DNA of 64,000 nucleotides from Morinoia aosen (lineage: Eukaryota; Arthropoda; Malacostraca; Amphipoda; Talitridae): positions 32,836,139 to 32,900,138 of the forward strand of contig CM059563.1 of assembly GCA_030386875.1 (NCBI GenBank), given 5' to 3'. Every line of letters begins with the position of its first letter. The first letter of the stretch is position 1. The translations under genes and the position numbers were made by a program. This document shows, piece by piece, positions 1 through 10,777 of the stretch. The notes below the pieces were generated by a model, which was given only the letters and a program-made list of their open reading frames with translations, made no database searches and was not told the DNA's origin.

Positions 1-45
1 GTCATTGTGCTATGTTGTTAGCAGGGCGGCGAATCCCCTTTTTTT

Positions 46-540
46 ATGTGCTACTATTCTACCATGACAATGTCCCATGGCCTCTCTTGTTGCCCCCCTG
101 TCATTAGAATATCATGCCTAGTGCTAGCACTATTCAATTGCCTCTTATGTCTCACTCAGCTATTTCTCGTGTACCTTCGAGGTACGAATTTCCTTTCTTG
201 TTGTGCGGTGCTATATAAATGGTGCCTTCCTTTTTCCTCTCTTGGAACATCTTTGTCGTGGTTAAGGGAGGCTAAAACCTTCTTATGTAATGATGAATAT
301 TGTGTTATGAATTCTGTCACTAGAATATCATACCTAGTTCTAACATTATTTGGCCGTTTTTCGTGTCTTACTCAGCTACCTCTCATATACCTTAGAAGTA
401 TGAAATTCCTTTCTCGTCATGCAGTACCATATACATTAATTCATCATTTGACTATGATCTTAAATTAGGATTTTTTTGTCATGCAATTGCTGGCCCGAGT
501 CTGAATCATACCTGTTTGTGCAGTCTTAGTGAGGCAATGG
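46..540 (+). repeat. Dispersed repeat with a SINE 3' piece inside
   Basis: An unclassified interspersed repeat. The stretch at about 108-225 (starting TCATTAGAATATCATGCCTA) is repeated at about 318-433 in slightly altered form. Between them, at about 215-300, lies the 3' part of the SINE family described at 39975-40342 (TCTTGGAACATCTTTGTCGT followed by the GGGAGGCTAAAAC box). The same body occurs in inverse orientation at about 4780-5000, sharing the segment GAGTCTGAATCATAC. The open frames here look accidental. Confidence 0.5.
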
Positions 541-652
541 ACCTTGAAAAAAAACGAAGAAACCACATGTTCTTCTTGGTGTCCCTACGCCTTCCGTTCA
601 TATATGTGCCGAAGTGAAGATAGAATTTCCGCTAGAGCACACATAACAATAC

Positions 653-881
653 TTAACCCTTTAACGCCCACATTTTTTTACTCATATTACCGTTATCACA
701 ACCGCTATCACTAAACCGACACTGGCATTGGGTAGTCACTCTTATCAAGATGTGGAAGGAACTGCCACTCGGCAGTGAAGTTCAATGGACACATTAGTGA
801 ACAAATTGAATAAGCAAAACAATATATTATTGTTATTTTTAAAAGAGGACCGTACAGTCCACTTGGGCGTTAAAGGGTTAA
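653..881. mobile_element. 221-bp piggyBac-like MITE, copy 1
   Basis: A short non-coding DNA element. It is bounded by TTAA at 653-656 and 878-881, with terminal inverted repeats CCCTTTAACGCCCA and TGGGCGTTAAAGGG. A TTAA target duplication with a CCC start is the hallmark of the piggyBac superfamily. A second copy of identical length (221 bp between the TTAA sites) lies at 25212-25440, and the two can be aligned along their full length. There is no transposase, so it would need one in trans. The partial open frames over it are chance. Confidence 0.85.
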
Positions 882-1387
882 TTCTACTCTACTCTATTCT
901 ATATATTTCCACCTATCTCCGCTCTACTCTTGCTGGCCACATGTCTGGTAGTTGAGTATTTAAGTTGTAAGGTATCTAAGAGGTGAGTGAATTATTTACC
1001 TTGTGTGATGTGTCATTGCATTTGTCTATTGATGTGCTATTTGTGTATTGATGAGGTGTAATACTATTATCTCTGTCTTGATACATAACAATGTGGTAGT
1101 CGAAAACTTTAGGTGAAGGGAAACGAAGAGTATGACAATAGGCAAGAGCCTGTTTTAGATAGCTAAAAGATTGCGCAATAGGTCAGGTCAAACTGTTCGT
1201 TTCAAGCCCTCGCCTGACTACCACTATTTTTCTATCAATTGAACACTTTGCTCCCCAGCAGGGTAGTGATGTGATGCCCGGAAAAATTTAGAAATTACTG
1301 TGAATTTTGTCTTAATTATAAGGTATTTTTCTAGATTCAAACTCTAATTTTTGCGTACGATAAAATTAAACTATTTGCACCGTCAAC
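882..1387. other. Unrecognised intergenic stretch
   Basis: No convincing gene, RNA or repeat boundary was recognised here. There are several GGTAGTC and CGCCTGACTACCAC segments, but no tRNA fold could be supported. Confidence 0.4.
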
Positions 1388-1394
1388 ACCTTTG

Positions 1395-1796
1395 CGGGCA
1401 CTTGAACTTGAACTTGAACTTGAGGGCCAACAGTGTCGGGGCCTTTGTAACGGCCTACAATTCCCTCCACAATTTTCACACAGATAGTTCAGCGCCTGGT
1501 ACCAGACTTGTCCACTAAACTACTCAGGATTTACCAATCCTTGTCACAAGCTGCCATTGGACTGCATCACTGGGATAACCAGTGTGTAAAAACATCATCC
1601 CCAGGCATATTGGATCATTTCTGCCCACTCTACCTGACTGGCTCATTCCAGTCACTGTCTCTTACTCCAGGCACGCACAAGAAATATTTTTATAGCTTCA
1701 ATGATACTCAAATTACACTCCTGATCCAATCCAGCAAGACAGCTCATACCGCAATCATCTTCAGCACATCTAACATACCACTCATTCTCTCCATAC
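1395..1796 (-). mobile_element. LINE 3' end, left half of a copy split by an LTR element
   Basis: This is the 3' part of a non-LTR retrotransposon on the minus strand. It aligns along its length with the copy at 11426-11823. The 3' tail is a short hexamer run, seen on the plus strand as CTTGAA repeats at about 1401-1424 and again at about 11430-11450. The sequence stops abruptly at 1796, where the LTR of the next element begins. The matching continuation is found at 10778 onward, so this is one LINE copy cut by a 9 kb insertion. No intact frame remains in this half. Confidence 0.8.
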
Positions 1797-2181
1797 TGTC
1801 GGAGTCGGGATTTCTTGTGTTGTTATTCTTATACTGGTATCAATTCGGGAAGGCCCGCCAAAGATACTGCTACCTATATAACGCGCTGTAATGTTAAAGC
1901 AGGAGGCATTCAGTGAAAGCGCCGCCTCGCCGAGCTTACGGCATGTGCGCGTCGCACAGCGGTGCTGGGGCGCTGTCCTGCCCCGCCCGTTCACTGTTCA
2001 TTATATTCTGTATCAGTATTGTATCAACACTTCACCAACAATAAAGGGACATCGCCAGCTGCGTGTAATTCTCCTCCCCCCCTTCTTACGCAAAAGTCAT
2101 TCTAGAACCCTCGGACCTCAGGTCAGTGATGAGCTGGAACTCATCGGGACGGCGGAACCCCTGAAACCGTCAAACCCTACA
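1797..2181 (+). repeat. 5' LTR of the large retroelement
   Basis: A 385-bp direct repeat of 10390-10772, starting TGTCGGAGTCGGG and ending CCCTACA. A TATATAA box is present near 1876, and AATAAAGGG, a likely polyadenylation signal, near 2040. The GC-rich block with CCCCGCCCG near 1980 may be promoter sequence. The first base of the next element part, the primer binding site, follows after one T. Confidence 0.85.
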
Positions 2182-2182
2182 T

Positions 2183-2196
2183 TGGCACCCGAACAG
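2183..2196 (+). promoter_or_regulatory. Primer binding site (TGGCACCCGAACAG)
   Basis: Directly after the 5' LTR lies TGGCACCCGAACAG. TGG pairs with the CCA end of a tRNA. The rest differs at one base from the tRNA-Lys-type site of lentiviruses (TGGCGCCCGAACAG). The tRNA assignment for this host is inferred. Confidence 0.75.
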
Positions 2197-4779
2197 TTTA
2201 GTTTAAAAGTTTCGGGATTTCTTGAGAGTGAAGGGGCAGAGTGAAGTAGCGAAGTGACAGTGCTGGGACTTTCCGGATACGAAACGAGCAACGCGTCTCA
2301 TTAAATCCGCGGAGGCCGCGATCATTAAGTTTTCATCGGCATCCTAGAGAATATGGAGACCAAGGAGGCTGTTCCGTGGGGGAATATTATCCTGCGTGAT
2401 GGCGGCACCGTGACGAAGAAATTATTTATTTCGTTATTGTACGAAACGACCTCACGACGCACCCAACTACAACCAACAAATCAGGTGCGGAATGCGGAAC
2501 CTCCCGACGACTGGACAAAAGTATCAAGGACGACACGCGTGAACATCGGATATCCCGCGGCACGGCAAGATACGACAGCTGATTCCGGATGGCCAGAAGC
2601 CCATCTTTTGTTTTAACAAGGAGCAAAAATGTGTTTTCTGCAACCGTGTGAGAACCAGTCTACGAACTGTGAGGAGATACGAGAACTGAATATTGTGAGA
2701 GAATAATGCTGTTCGTGTTCGTGTTCGTGTTTTTTTTCAAAGTGAAATCCGTTTTGTCGTACGTTGTAAGTTGAAGTCCAGCATTTCGTTTATTTTTTTG
2801 GGGGGGGGGGGAAACGGCTGAGGTCGCTATGAAAAAAAAATGTGAACGTAGAAAGAGTGTTGACTGCTTCGAGTTTGTGTTGGCCGCATAACTCTGAAGT
2901 TGGGCGTCACTAAGTATACGTTCAGCAGCGGTATTCGGTCGAGTGTCCAACACTTGGGAGTGACGCCGTTTCATGACGATGATGATTGAAGTTTTTTGAA
3001 AGTGTCCGAACGTGGATACAAAGTTTTATTTTTTTTTTGTTGTTTTCGTTCACAGTTGATGAGCGCTGTAGTGCGAGTTGCGTATTTTTCTGGGCGACGA
3101 AGCTCGATTTATACGTGAGTCCGCAGTTTTACTTAAAGAGCAAGAATTGACGGTATAGAAGTCCGTCTTCGTGAAAATAGTAGCAGAGGTTATTCCTAAC
3201 TTAGGATTATTATTTTTTGTATTATGTATGAAAGTGTACTGTTTTACAGTATAGTTGTATATTGTGTTTATTTCGTCAGTGTAACTTCGGTTGCGCTGCG
3301 GTGAGATGTATGCCTTGCAGATATCAGCGTTGCTTGCGGCATTCGGTCCAGGCGATAGTGAGCTGTGTGGCTCGTGGAGCTACACGTTACTGTTACGTGC
3401 CTGTTTCTGTTAATTTACTGTTGCGTCGCGAATTCTGTACTGGATTCTGTACTTCATTTCTGGTTTTATTTGAAATTGTCCCCGTGTCATGTTTTCTAAC
3501 ATGTGCAGATTGTTTCCGTTGTGTTTATTTTCGATGCACACATTTTTGAAGTGTTGTTTTGAATTTTTTTTGTCATGTTGAGTAACAGGTGCAAGTTTTC
3601 CCATTGTACTTGTATTTTCCCGAATTTTTTTTTCTGTTTCTTTTACGTGTATTGTGACGCGTGCGGATTTTGATTGACGGAGCAATCTCTCCTTGCGTGA
3701 GGGGGATGGTGTTCTGTGATTATTACCTGAAATTGTTGAAATTGATTTATTGATCGAATTGATGTATTCGTCATATAATATTTCTTAAGAGATGCAGAGC
3801 GGACGTGCTCTGGTGTTGGGAAAAGCCATGTTGGGGGAAAAACAACGAAATCGACGATAGAGAATTCGGTTATCTGATAGAGGATTCCCCACAACACTAG
3901 GTCGTGGAGAAACCTGCAGCAAGCCCGACGGTAGAATTGGGGTAAACAGGATGTACTAAGCCGTCGTGTTTGTGAAAACAGCGGATACAGAATGGATACC
4001 GAGCCAGCAACGACTGGGGCTTTCGGTGGGAACACAACTTGACAAACTTTCTATTTAAGGTTCAACTAAGATAAGGCTCGACCAACAACAACTTCAGTCC
4101 AACTTGTTTTAAATGCACCAGTGCAAACTATCCTTCTGGTCTGGTCATGTAAATTTCATCTATACTAATTCAGTCCTATAATGTTTAATAATATTCCTTA
4201 AAATTTTAAATGAATTTTCTCCAAACAACTTATCTATTTAACGACGAAGTTGGGGCATCGATCTTCGAAGCATCGTTGGGGCATTTTTAATCTTCGAAGT
4301 AACACGGGATGTAAGTCTTTTCGTTGCTCGTTGCCCGTGAAGCTTGTTAAAGATTTCACTGTGTTCAGTTGTTCCTGAGCATGTGTTTTGTATTAGCATA
4401 TTAAGTTTAGATTTTCATTTCATTCAGTATACCCGTTTGAATTGTGTTGTACCTTTCCTTCTATTCTCTCATCATTTTTTTGTCATATTCATTTGTTTTA
4501 TTTGTATGTTGTTCTTTTATCTGTGTATTCTTTTATACGTGATGCGATGCGTAATTGGTTTTACATGTCGTTTTGTTTGTGTTTTGTTTAGTGTTCTTTC
4601 TGTTTTGTGTACATGTTTTTGTGTATTTGGTGTTTGTGCTCATGTTGTAATGTCGTGCGCTAGCGGAATTGATCTTCGCTTCGGCACGCCATTGAACGGA
4701 ACTCGGTAGGACGCCCAAAGGGAAACGAGGTCTCTTCAGGTTTTTTATTTCTTATCCCCTGGTTCCGTAAATCTGCACA
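2197..4779 (+). other. Interior of the large retroelement, no recognised gene
   Basis: Leader-like sequence follows the primer site. The longest early frame is an 87-codon ORF at 2353-2616 beginning METKEAVPWGN. It has no recognised domain but sits where gag would start. A run of 7 T followed by 12 G lies near 2800-2812. The rest, including T-rich frames at 3262-3549 and 4344-4709, shows no domain. Confidence 0.45.
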
Positions 4780-5200
4780 GACAAGTATGATTCAGACTCG
4801 GACCAGGAATTGCAATAAATCCTAATTTAAGATCGCAGTCGATTGATCAATTAAATGTATATGGCGCTGCATAACGAGGAAGGAATCTCCTACTTCTTGA
4901 GCAAGACACAGAGCACGGCTAAATAATGTTAGAACTATGTATGATATGGAAGGGCAATAAGAGTGGTCACGAGGCATAGTCATGGGAACAACATAGCATA
5001 ATAACATCTCATGACTCAATTATTATCATTCTATAGGAAAGTTTTAGCCTCCCTTAACCACGACAAAGATGTTCCAAGAGAGGAAAGATGAAGGCACCAT
5101 TTGGTGTGAGGTTGAGGGAACGCGGAATCTATGCACAGGACACACAGGAGTAGTGAGCTAGGAGAGAAGTTCCTGAAACAAGGAAAGGTTTCTGTTGCAT
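4780..5200 (-). repeat. Inverse copy of the 46-540 repeat, with SINE 3' part
   Basis: On the minus strand, about 5195-5030 matches the 3' half of the SINE family at 39975-40342, including GTGCATAGATTCCGCGTTCC and the GTTAAGGGAGGCTAAAAC box with an ATAATAAT tail. About 5000-4780 matches the body of the repeat at 46-540. The SINE and the repeat are next to each other in both places, which suggests they moved together or share an old insertion. Confidence 0.55.
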
Positions 5201-5289
5201 TGACAGGGAAGAAAACAAGTCTCTAGTTGAGGATCACATTGTCAAGAACACCCTGCCAAGGACACACTGCTAGGAAACACATTAGAAAG

Positions 5290-5790
5290 AACACATTTAT
5301 GATACACGCACACGAATATTGTAGAACTCGTGTCACTAGTCGAAAGGAGTGATTGAAGGCAATGTACTCCTAATCTCGCTCAATCTACATTTGACAATAC
5401 ATGTAATGATAATTTTGAGAGACAACACAATTCCATGGACGATGCATTTTCATTGTGAGGTGAAAGCACTTTTGACAGTTTACAAGTACATGACATAAAC
5501 TTCGCAATCCTCGACACCAGGCAATAATACATCAATCGCTTGTTTCGGCCAATGTTCAAAGTGTCTTTTTTAAGGAAGCACAAAAAGATATATCCATGAA
5601 TGTACATCCGTATCCAACAATCTTGACACAGCGGTCATTAGTTAATAAGCACTTTCTTTGAACAAAAGGTGGACGATCGCACAACAAGTTTATAGTTTTC
5701 GCATGAAAGCCTCACAATAATAAAGGGATGACGAGTTAGGTAACGTTACAGGTTGAGAGAGAATACTTTAAAATACTTACAGACGATGGG
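5290..5790 (+). repeat. 500-bp dispersed repeat, copy 1
   Basis: This stretch aligns with about 59230-59820 in the same orientation. Shared blocks include AACTCGTGTCACTAGTCGAAA, GGCAATGTACTCCTAATC and ATGGACGATGCATTTTCATT. A further partial copy lies at about 60655-60735. Its class is unknown. The small minus-strand ORF at 5380-5607 has a diverged counterpart at 59417-59626, but the conservation follows the repeat and gives no sign of selection on protein. Confidence 0.6.
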
Positions 5791-7716
5791 GAAAGGTCCC
5801 TCACTTTAGACCTGGAGCAGCTTATTCTAGGACATAAAATAATTGACTGCTCTGTCTTTTACTTTACCCTATCTGTGGAAAAAGAGACAGCAAAATTAGG
5901 TCTCTAAGGCAGGGCAAGTCACTCAGGTTATCCAATCAACCATTATCAATAAATTCTATTATAAAAAAATGAGAGAGGCAAGTACACGTTTGTCAACGTC
6001 GCCTTGAAAACACAAATCATATGAGCTAGTGGTCTCAAATTTCTGCGCCTATTCTCAGTCTACTGAATGCCGTAACTTTAGGCTTCCACCTTGCTGACTG
6101 GCGCAACTTGCCCAGCACAGCTCATAGGTAAGAAGCCAATCGACTAAATTTATTTTACTTGCTTCACATTCTTCTATTAATGAATGTTATAAATAATACA
6201 GAGACAAGAAATAATACAAAGACAAAAAAATCATGTTCCCAAGTTGGTACAAGTCTGGCACGACGTAAATAATACAAAGGCAAGAAAATCATGTTCCCAA
6301 GTTGGTACAAGTCCAGCACGACGTGCCATGAATTTTTCAATATCAACAACTGATGTCTAATCCATGGAAGAATCACCATAGTTTTTATTTTCAGTACACA
6401 AATCTTTCAATAGTGAAGCAGTGGTTGGTTTGTATTATCAAATAAATATAAAATTGTGCTATCTTGTGTTAATCTATGAAATGTAATACACTTCAAGTAA
6501 TCCTCTGTGTCAAACTAAAAAGCATTGAAATGTCAGTCTCTCCATGTTGCATTTACTGCCCATGACACTGTTTACAATATTATATATGACAACATAGCTT
6601 ACATGGCTTGGCTATTATGCAAATGTTGCTGAGCAAAAAAAAAACATTTGGACATTAACACAAATCACTTGGAGCAGTGAAACAGAGATAGGAAAGTTCA
6701 TTAGTAAAATCACAGTGTTCAGCTAAAATACCGTTAAACCAGAACCTGACTAATTCCCAGCATTACGCTGCAGCTTACTGGCTACACCGAAAGAAAACAC
6801 CAGACCTTACCGAACTGTAACGGCTAGTCTGACTCAATGTAGGTGGGTTTGCCGGCCGCCGGAAGCATCCTCGAATGCTCCAGAAACCGGCCGTTCACCG
6901 CTATCGAACACAAGTCGTGTGAAAACACCCGAAAAATATAGCCAGCGAGGTAACACGTAAATTAAATGAGTTTCCCGCTCAAGTTCACTCTCCAACGACA
7001 CAGAAACTCAAGATTATCCGGGAACCTGTTCCTCCCACGCACTTCAAACAAATAAAACGTTGGCGTCATTCTTGCGGACGAAGCGCGGATCCGCAGAACG
7101 TTGCCGAAATGAAATTATCAAACTTCTTTAAATTTTCTCATGTCTTGCAAGACGTGACACATGTGCATTCAATATTTGTGTTCAGCTGTAGCGCTGCAGG
7201 CGTGCACTTTGCTGCTGGCCGTTTCCGGTCCTTGCGATAACGTGTCGTGAGGTTCTTTCATATTTTTCTGTAACATGCTCTCAAGCCATTATTAATTTGT
7301 GTAGTAAGTATTTTGTTTCGTTTCATGTTTATCATATTTTAGTGAGGTGTTCACGGTCGATTAAATATTATTTAATATGAAGAAACATGTATGACTATAT
7401 TCCGTTATGATTGAAAGCATAGGTCTAATTGGTACATTGACTTTACCGTTTTGATGAATTTACGATTTTAGTCATATATCTTTCGACATCGTACCCTACA
7501 TTCATTATTTTAATTCATTCTTGTTTCTCAAATTTCTTATATCATTTGTGTACCCCACTGAAAATAATGCTTATTCAGTAATGACTGTGAATGTCTTTTA
7601 GTTTAGTTTCGCTTTGCGTCATCACTATTTTATGTTGTGATGTATTTTAGCTTTTACAGTGTTCTTTGCTTCCGATAAAATTCGATGATTCTATTGACCA
7701 TTAGTAATGTATATTT
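5791..7716. other. Unrecognised AT-rich interior sequence
   Basis: Nothing with a domain was found. The only clear structure is a tandem duplication of about 60 bp at 6209-6326. Each unit carries ATCATGTTCCCAAGTTGGTA followed by CAAGTC and GCACGACGT. A GC-rich patch lies near 6850-6900. Confidence 0.4.
6209..6326 (+). repeat. Two-copy tandem repeat, unit about 60 bp
   Basis: Two adjacent units, each running from AAATAATACAAAG through ATCATGTTCCCAAGTTGG to GCACGACGT, with few differences. This is a simple local duplication. The minus-strand ORF at 6164-6379 merely reads through it. Confidence 0.7.
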
Positions 7717-8052
7717 ATGTAGCAGTAGCCACATAAGTGTAAAATTATAAAATTTCTCATTCGCACTTAAATAGCATAATTATTGTCATTAAAAATCTTA
7801 CTCTAAATTATTATTCATAATTTTCTACTTATAATTAGTAATCCTTGAAGTTTTTGTGTAAATGCATGAGAGATAAAATGTCGATCGTTATTTTATCTCT
7901 CATGCATTTACACAAAAACTTCAAGGATTACTAATTATAAGTAGAAAATTATGAATAATAATTTAGAGCAAGATTTTTAATGGCAATAATTATGCTATTT
8001 AAGTGCAAATGAGAAATTTTATGATTTTACACTTTTGTGGCTACTGCTACAT
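7717..8052. repeat. Hairpin of two inverted LTR 5' ends (Gypsy-related)
   Basis: Two copies of the first 155-170 bp of one LTR lie head to head. The left arm reads TGTAGCAGTAGCCACATAAG at 7717. The right arm, read on the minus strand from 8052, starts TGTAGCAGTAGCCACAAAAG. The centre is at about 7882-7892 with a 10-bp spacer, GTCGATCGTT. The arms are nearly identical. The same LTR start appears a third time at 8439 in plus orientation. The sequence is a diverged relative of the LTRs at 44966-47422. Confidence 0.8.
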
Positions 8053-8438
8053 TACTCCCCAAGGCGCAGACCGAAAGGTCCACCCGCTGCAATCATTTGT
8101 AGCGGGAAGGAGTTCGAATTACGCGACCATGCCGAGTTTGGCGGTCGGAAAATGTTACTGAGCGGGGAAGCTTCACTAAACGGGTCTGCAAATTCAGATC
8201 AGCAAGAGTTCTTGGTACAGGAGTTACTGCAGCGGTCTCGTCTGGTCTCTCCAGACTTGTCGCTGTTTCACTAAGAGAGCTAGAATTAGAGTCTACGATA
8301 GGATTTGGGGTAGGGTTTGAAGGTACAGGCACAAAGAAAGGATTACACTCAAGTTGACTAGGCAACAATGCAGCCAACTGAGGAAACTGAGATGGACGAT
8401 ATGATCGAGTCTCAGTGGAAAGGAAGTTCTGTGATAAT
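8053..8438 (-). pseudogene. pol: Gypsy pol 3' fragment next to the LTR hairpin
   Basis: A minus-strand frame of 119 codons (8093-8452) matches the last part of the Gypsy pol at 47464-50787. Shared blocks include [30 protein letters not shown] and a PSRY-type ending. Between the stop and the LTR start are a polypurine-like stretch and a short GACC/GGTC hairpin, also found at 47440-47460. Only the C-terminal extension downstream of integrase is present. At 8438/8439 the coding sequence is joined to the exact terminus of an LTR in the opposite orientation. Confidence 0.85.
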
Positions 8439-8880
8439 GTAGCAGTAGCCACAAAAGTGTAAAATTATAAAATTTCTCATTCGCACTTAAATAGCATAAT
8501 TATTGCCATTAAAAATCTTACTCTAAATTATTATTCATAATTTTCTACTTATAATTAGTAATCCTTGAAGTTTTGTGTAAATGCACGAGAGATAAAATAA
8601 CGATCGACATTTTCGAGTTTGAAGCCTCTAGAATTGGCAATACTGCGCGGGACGCTTTGTTCTTAAGCGTCACTCTCTCTCGTGCGTTCTTAGCTTGTGC
8701 GTTACACCGTTCTTGTAAGTGAAAGAAATTAAGTGTTCAAATAGAGCAAATCTGGTAAAGTATATTGTGTTTATCTCTCAGTGTGCATTGTGTTTAAGTT
8801 TAAAGATCTGGTCAGTGTCGTGCTATATATATAAACTTGTAAATAGTCTTAAAATTCGTTAAACTAGCATGGCTCATTTC
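8439..8880 (+). repeat. LTR (plus orientation) of the Gypsy relative, end uncertain
   Basis: It starts with the exact LTR terminus TGTAGCAGTAGCCAC and follows the hairpin arms for about 165 bp, then continues into LTR sequence absent from them, including a TATATATAAA box near 8827. The right end was not determined. Confidence 0.65.
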
Positions 8881-10372
8881 CAAGTGATATCTCAACATGA
8901 CGTAGCGTAAATTTTGCGTGTCATGTGCATGTCTTGTGGCAAGAGTATTTTATAGATATTCAACTACGTCTTTCCTTTACTACAAAAATTATATACCTGC
9001 AGCTGTCATTATGATGTTGAAGTTCGTGCATCAAATACTTCGTGAGAACGCACGGCAGATTGCCGGCGTTTATTGTGAAAAATGGCGGAGCGTAAAACTG
9101 CTGCGTCATGTCATTTAATTTTACTGTATTATGTTTTGAATATTTTTCTTTTGGCTGCAAAAGATACGTTTAGCGTTTCTTCTTCAGTATAATGGACATG
9201 GATGAATGTAGGACTGCCTGTTTTTATTTCTCGTACGGATATGGAGATGTTATAGAGTACGAAAATTATTCATTTTCTTGCATTTTTTGGCTGTCTCATA
9301 TTTCATTATATTCCGTAAATCATGTGCTTAATCGCATGCAGTTTTCAATAATGAATAACGATTGTCATTACCCGAAATTCTTGTAAATCTCATGCTCTTA
9401 TATTTAAGGCAAAGGGCAGTAGTAAAAAAGCTTGCCAGCTGTTAAAATCTATCCTATTTCATGAGCTTGACAAAAGGAGAACAATTCAAATAGCTCGTGT
9501 TGAATCTGTAGGAAGACTCAGTGTTCTCCGTGATGGGAAATTTACCATTGCAGTGTAGGGATTGTCAGTTGTGGAATTTTTCCTTGATGCCTCTTCGAGA
9601 GCGTTCTCATTCAGCGACTTCGATTATTGCAGATCCCCGACGGCACCAAACGCCACAACACACATTCCTTGGGCCTGAACCTAAACATTCATCTGAGCTG
9701 TACCAGTTGGAAAGAAACGTGGCATATTATCTCACTAAGCCATCGATTTATACAACGTAATTGCCTATTTGTGACGTGAGACGTTCTGACCTTTTGTCAT
9801 CTCTCAACTGCAACCACTTGTCGGAGTTTGTAGAGCCTAGTATATTACTACAAATGGCAAATTAATCTACCCGCTCAAACACGACAACTTGCTCTTCACA
9901 TCGGAGACTTATTCTAAAGTCTGAACCCTTAAATAGTGACTCATCATCACGTCACGAGTAAATTGATATTCTGTCAGTCGCCAAGATTAAACAGACCTTG
10001 AACCTCCACAAACACACTCACTTACACCTGGCAAACGTAATCGCTCGCCGGACCTCGCCTGCACGGAGTTTCCCATCTAAGAGAAGATCGTCCGAAGTCA
10101 AGCACGCCATCGGTCATCACGGCTTCCTTCAATAAATAATTCCGAGCTGAGTTATCCCATGCTTTATTATCCCTCTCTTACAATTTAGTAAAGCACTGTC
10201 GAGTAAAAAGATTAGGATTGGACGTTAATAACTATCTTGAATTTAACTCATCACCACCAATCTTAACATTTACATCGGCTCTTCCTATAAATGTTCAACG
10301 TAAACTTTCCACATCAACATCATGAACCTTTTGTAGTTTTGATATGGCTTGTGAAGTGGATGGAACCACTTC
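8881..10372. other. 3' interior of the large retroelement, no recognised gene
   Basis: Several short frames (8918-9118, 9192-9386, 9521-9760) carry no known domain. AATAAATAAT, a possible polyadenylation signal, lies near 10133. I see no env, integrase or other retroelement motif. Confidence 0.4.
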
Positions 10373-10389
10373 CGGGGAAAGGGGAGCCA
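10373..10389 (+). promoter_or_regulatory. Polypurine tract before the 3' LTR
   Basis: The tract GGGGAAAGGGGAGCCA directly precedes the TGTCAGAG start of the 3' LTR. This is the position and composition expected for the plus-strand primer of an LTR retroelement. Confidence 0.8.
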
Positions 10390-10772
10390 TGTCAGAGTCG
10401 GGATTTCTTGTGTTGTTATTCTTATACTGGTATCAATATGGGAAGGCCCGTCGAAGATACTGCTACCTATATAACACGCTGTAATGTTAAAGCAGGAGGC
10501 ATTCAGAGAGAGAGCGCCGCCTCGCCAAGCTTATGGCGTGTGCGCGTCGCACAGCGGTGCTGGGGCGCTGTCCTGCCCCGCCCGTTCACTGTTCATTATA
10601 TTCTGTATCATTATTGTATCAAAACTTCACCAACAATAAAGGGACATCGCCAGCTGCGTGTAATTCTCCTCCCCCTTCTTACGCGAAAGTCATTCTAGAA
10701 CCCTCGGACCTCAGGTCAGTGATGAGCTGGAACTCATCGGGACGGCGGAACCCCTGAAACCGTCAAACCTCA
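10390..10772 (+). repeat. 3' LTR of the large retroelement
   Basis: Matches 1797-2181 along its length with about 14 visible differences. It starts TGTCAGAGTCGGG and ends near CAAACCTCA, with the exact last base uncertain. LINE sequence resumes immediately after it. Confidence 0.85.
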
Positions 10773-10777
10773 AATAC

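Larger units (their letters stand above)
1797..10772 (+). mobile_element. Large LTR retroelement without recognisable gag-pol
   Basis: Both LTRs, a primer binding site and a polypurine tract are visible, so this is a complete LTR retroelement of about 8976 bp. The flanks are the two halves of one LINE, with a 5-bp target duplication imperfect at one base (CATAC at 1792-1796, AATAC at 10773-10777). The 8.2 kb interior has no protease, reverse transcriptase, RNase H or integrase motifs in any frame. It contains other repeats (about 4780-5200, 5290-5790, 7717-8880) that may be later insertions. It fits the description of a large retrotransposon derivative (LARD), or of an old autonomous element whose coding part was replaced. 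The two LTRs differ at roughly 14 visible positions, so it is older than the Gypsy copy at 44966-54808. Confidence 0.8.

Noticed and set aside
1140-1250. Possible tRNA gene or SINE head around CTGACTACCAC
   Set aside because: No A and B boxes with correct spacing and no cloverleaf could be drawn.
1508-1891. Plus-strand ORF MSTKLLRIYQSL and its near copy at 11536-11934
   Set aside because: Both are the antisense of a LINE 3' end. The conservation follows the minus-strand LINE protein and its 3' region.
3643-4035. 130-codon minus-strand ORF MFPPKAPVVAG
   Set aside because: No domain, and it lies in the non-coding interior of a retroelement. Length alone is not evidence.
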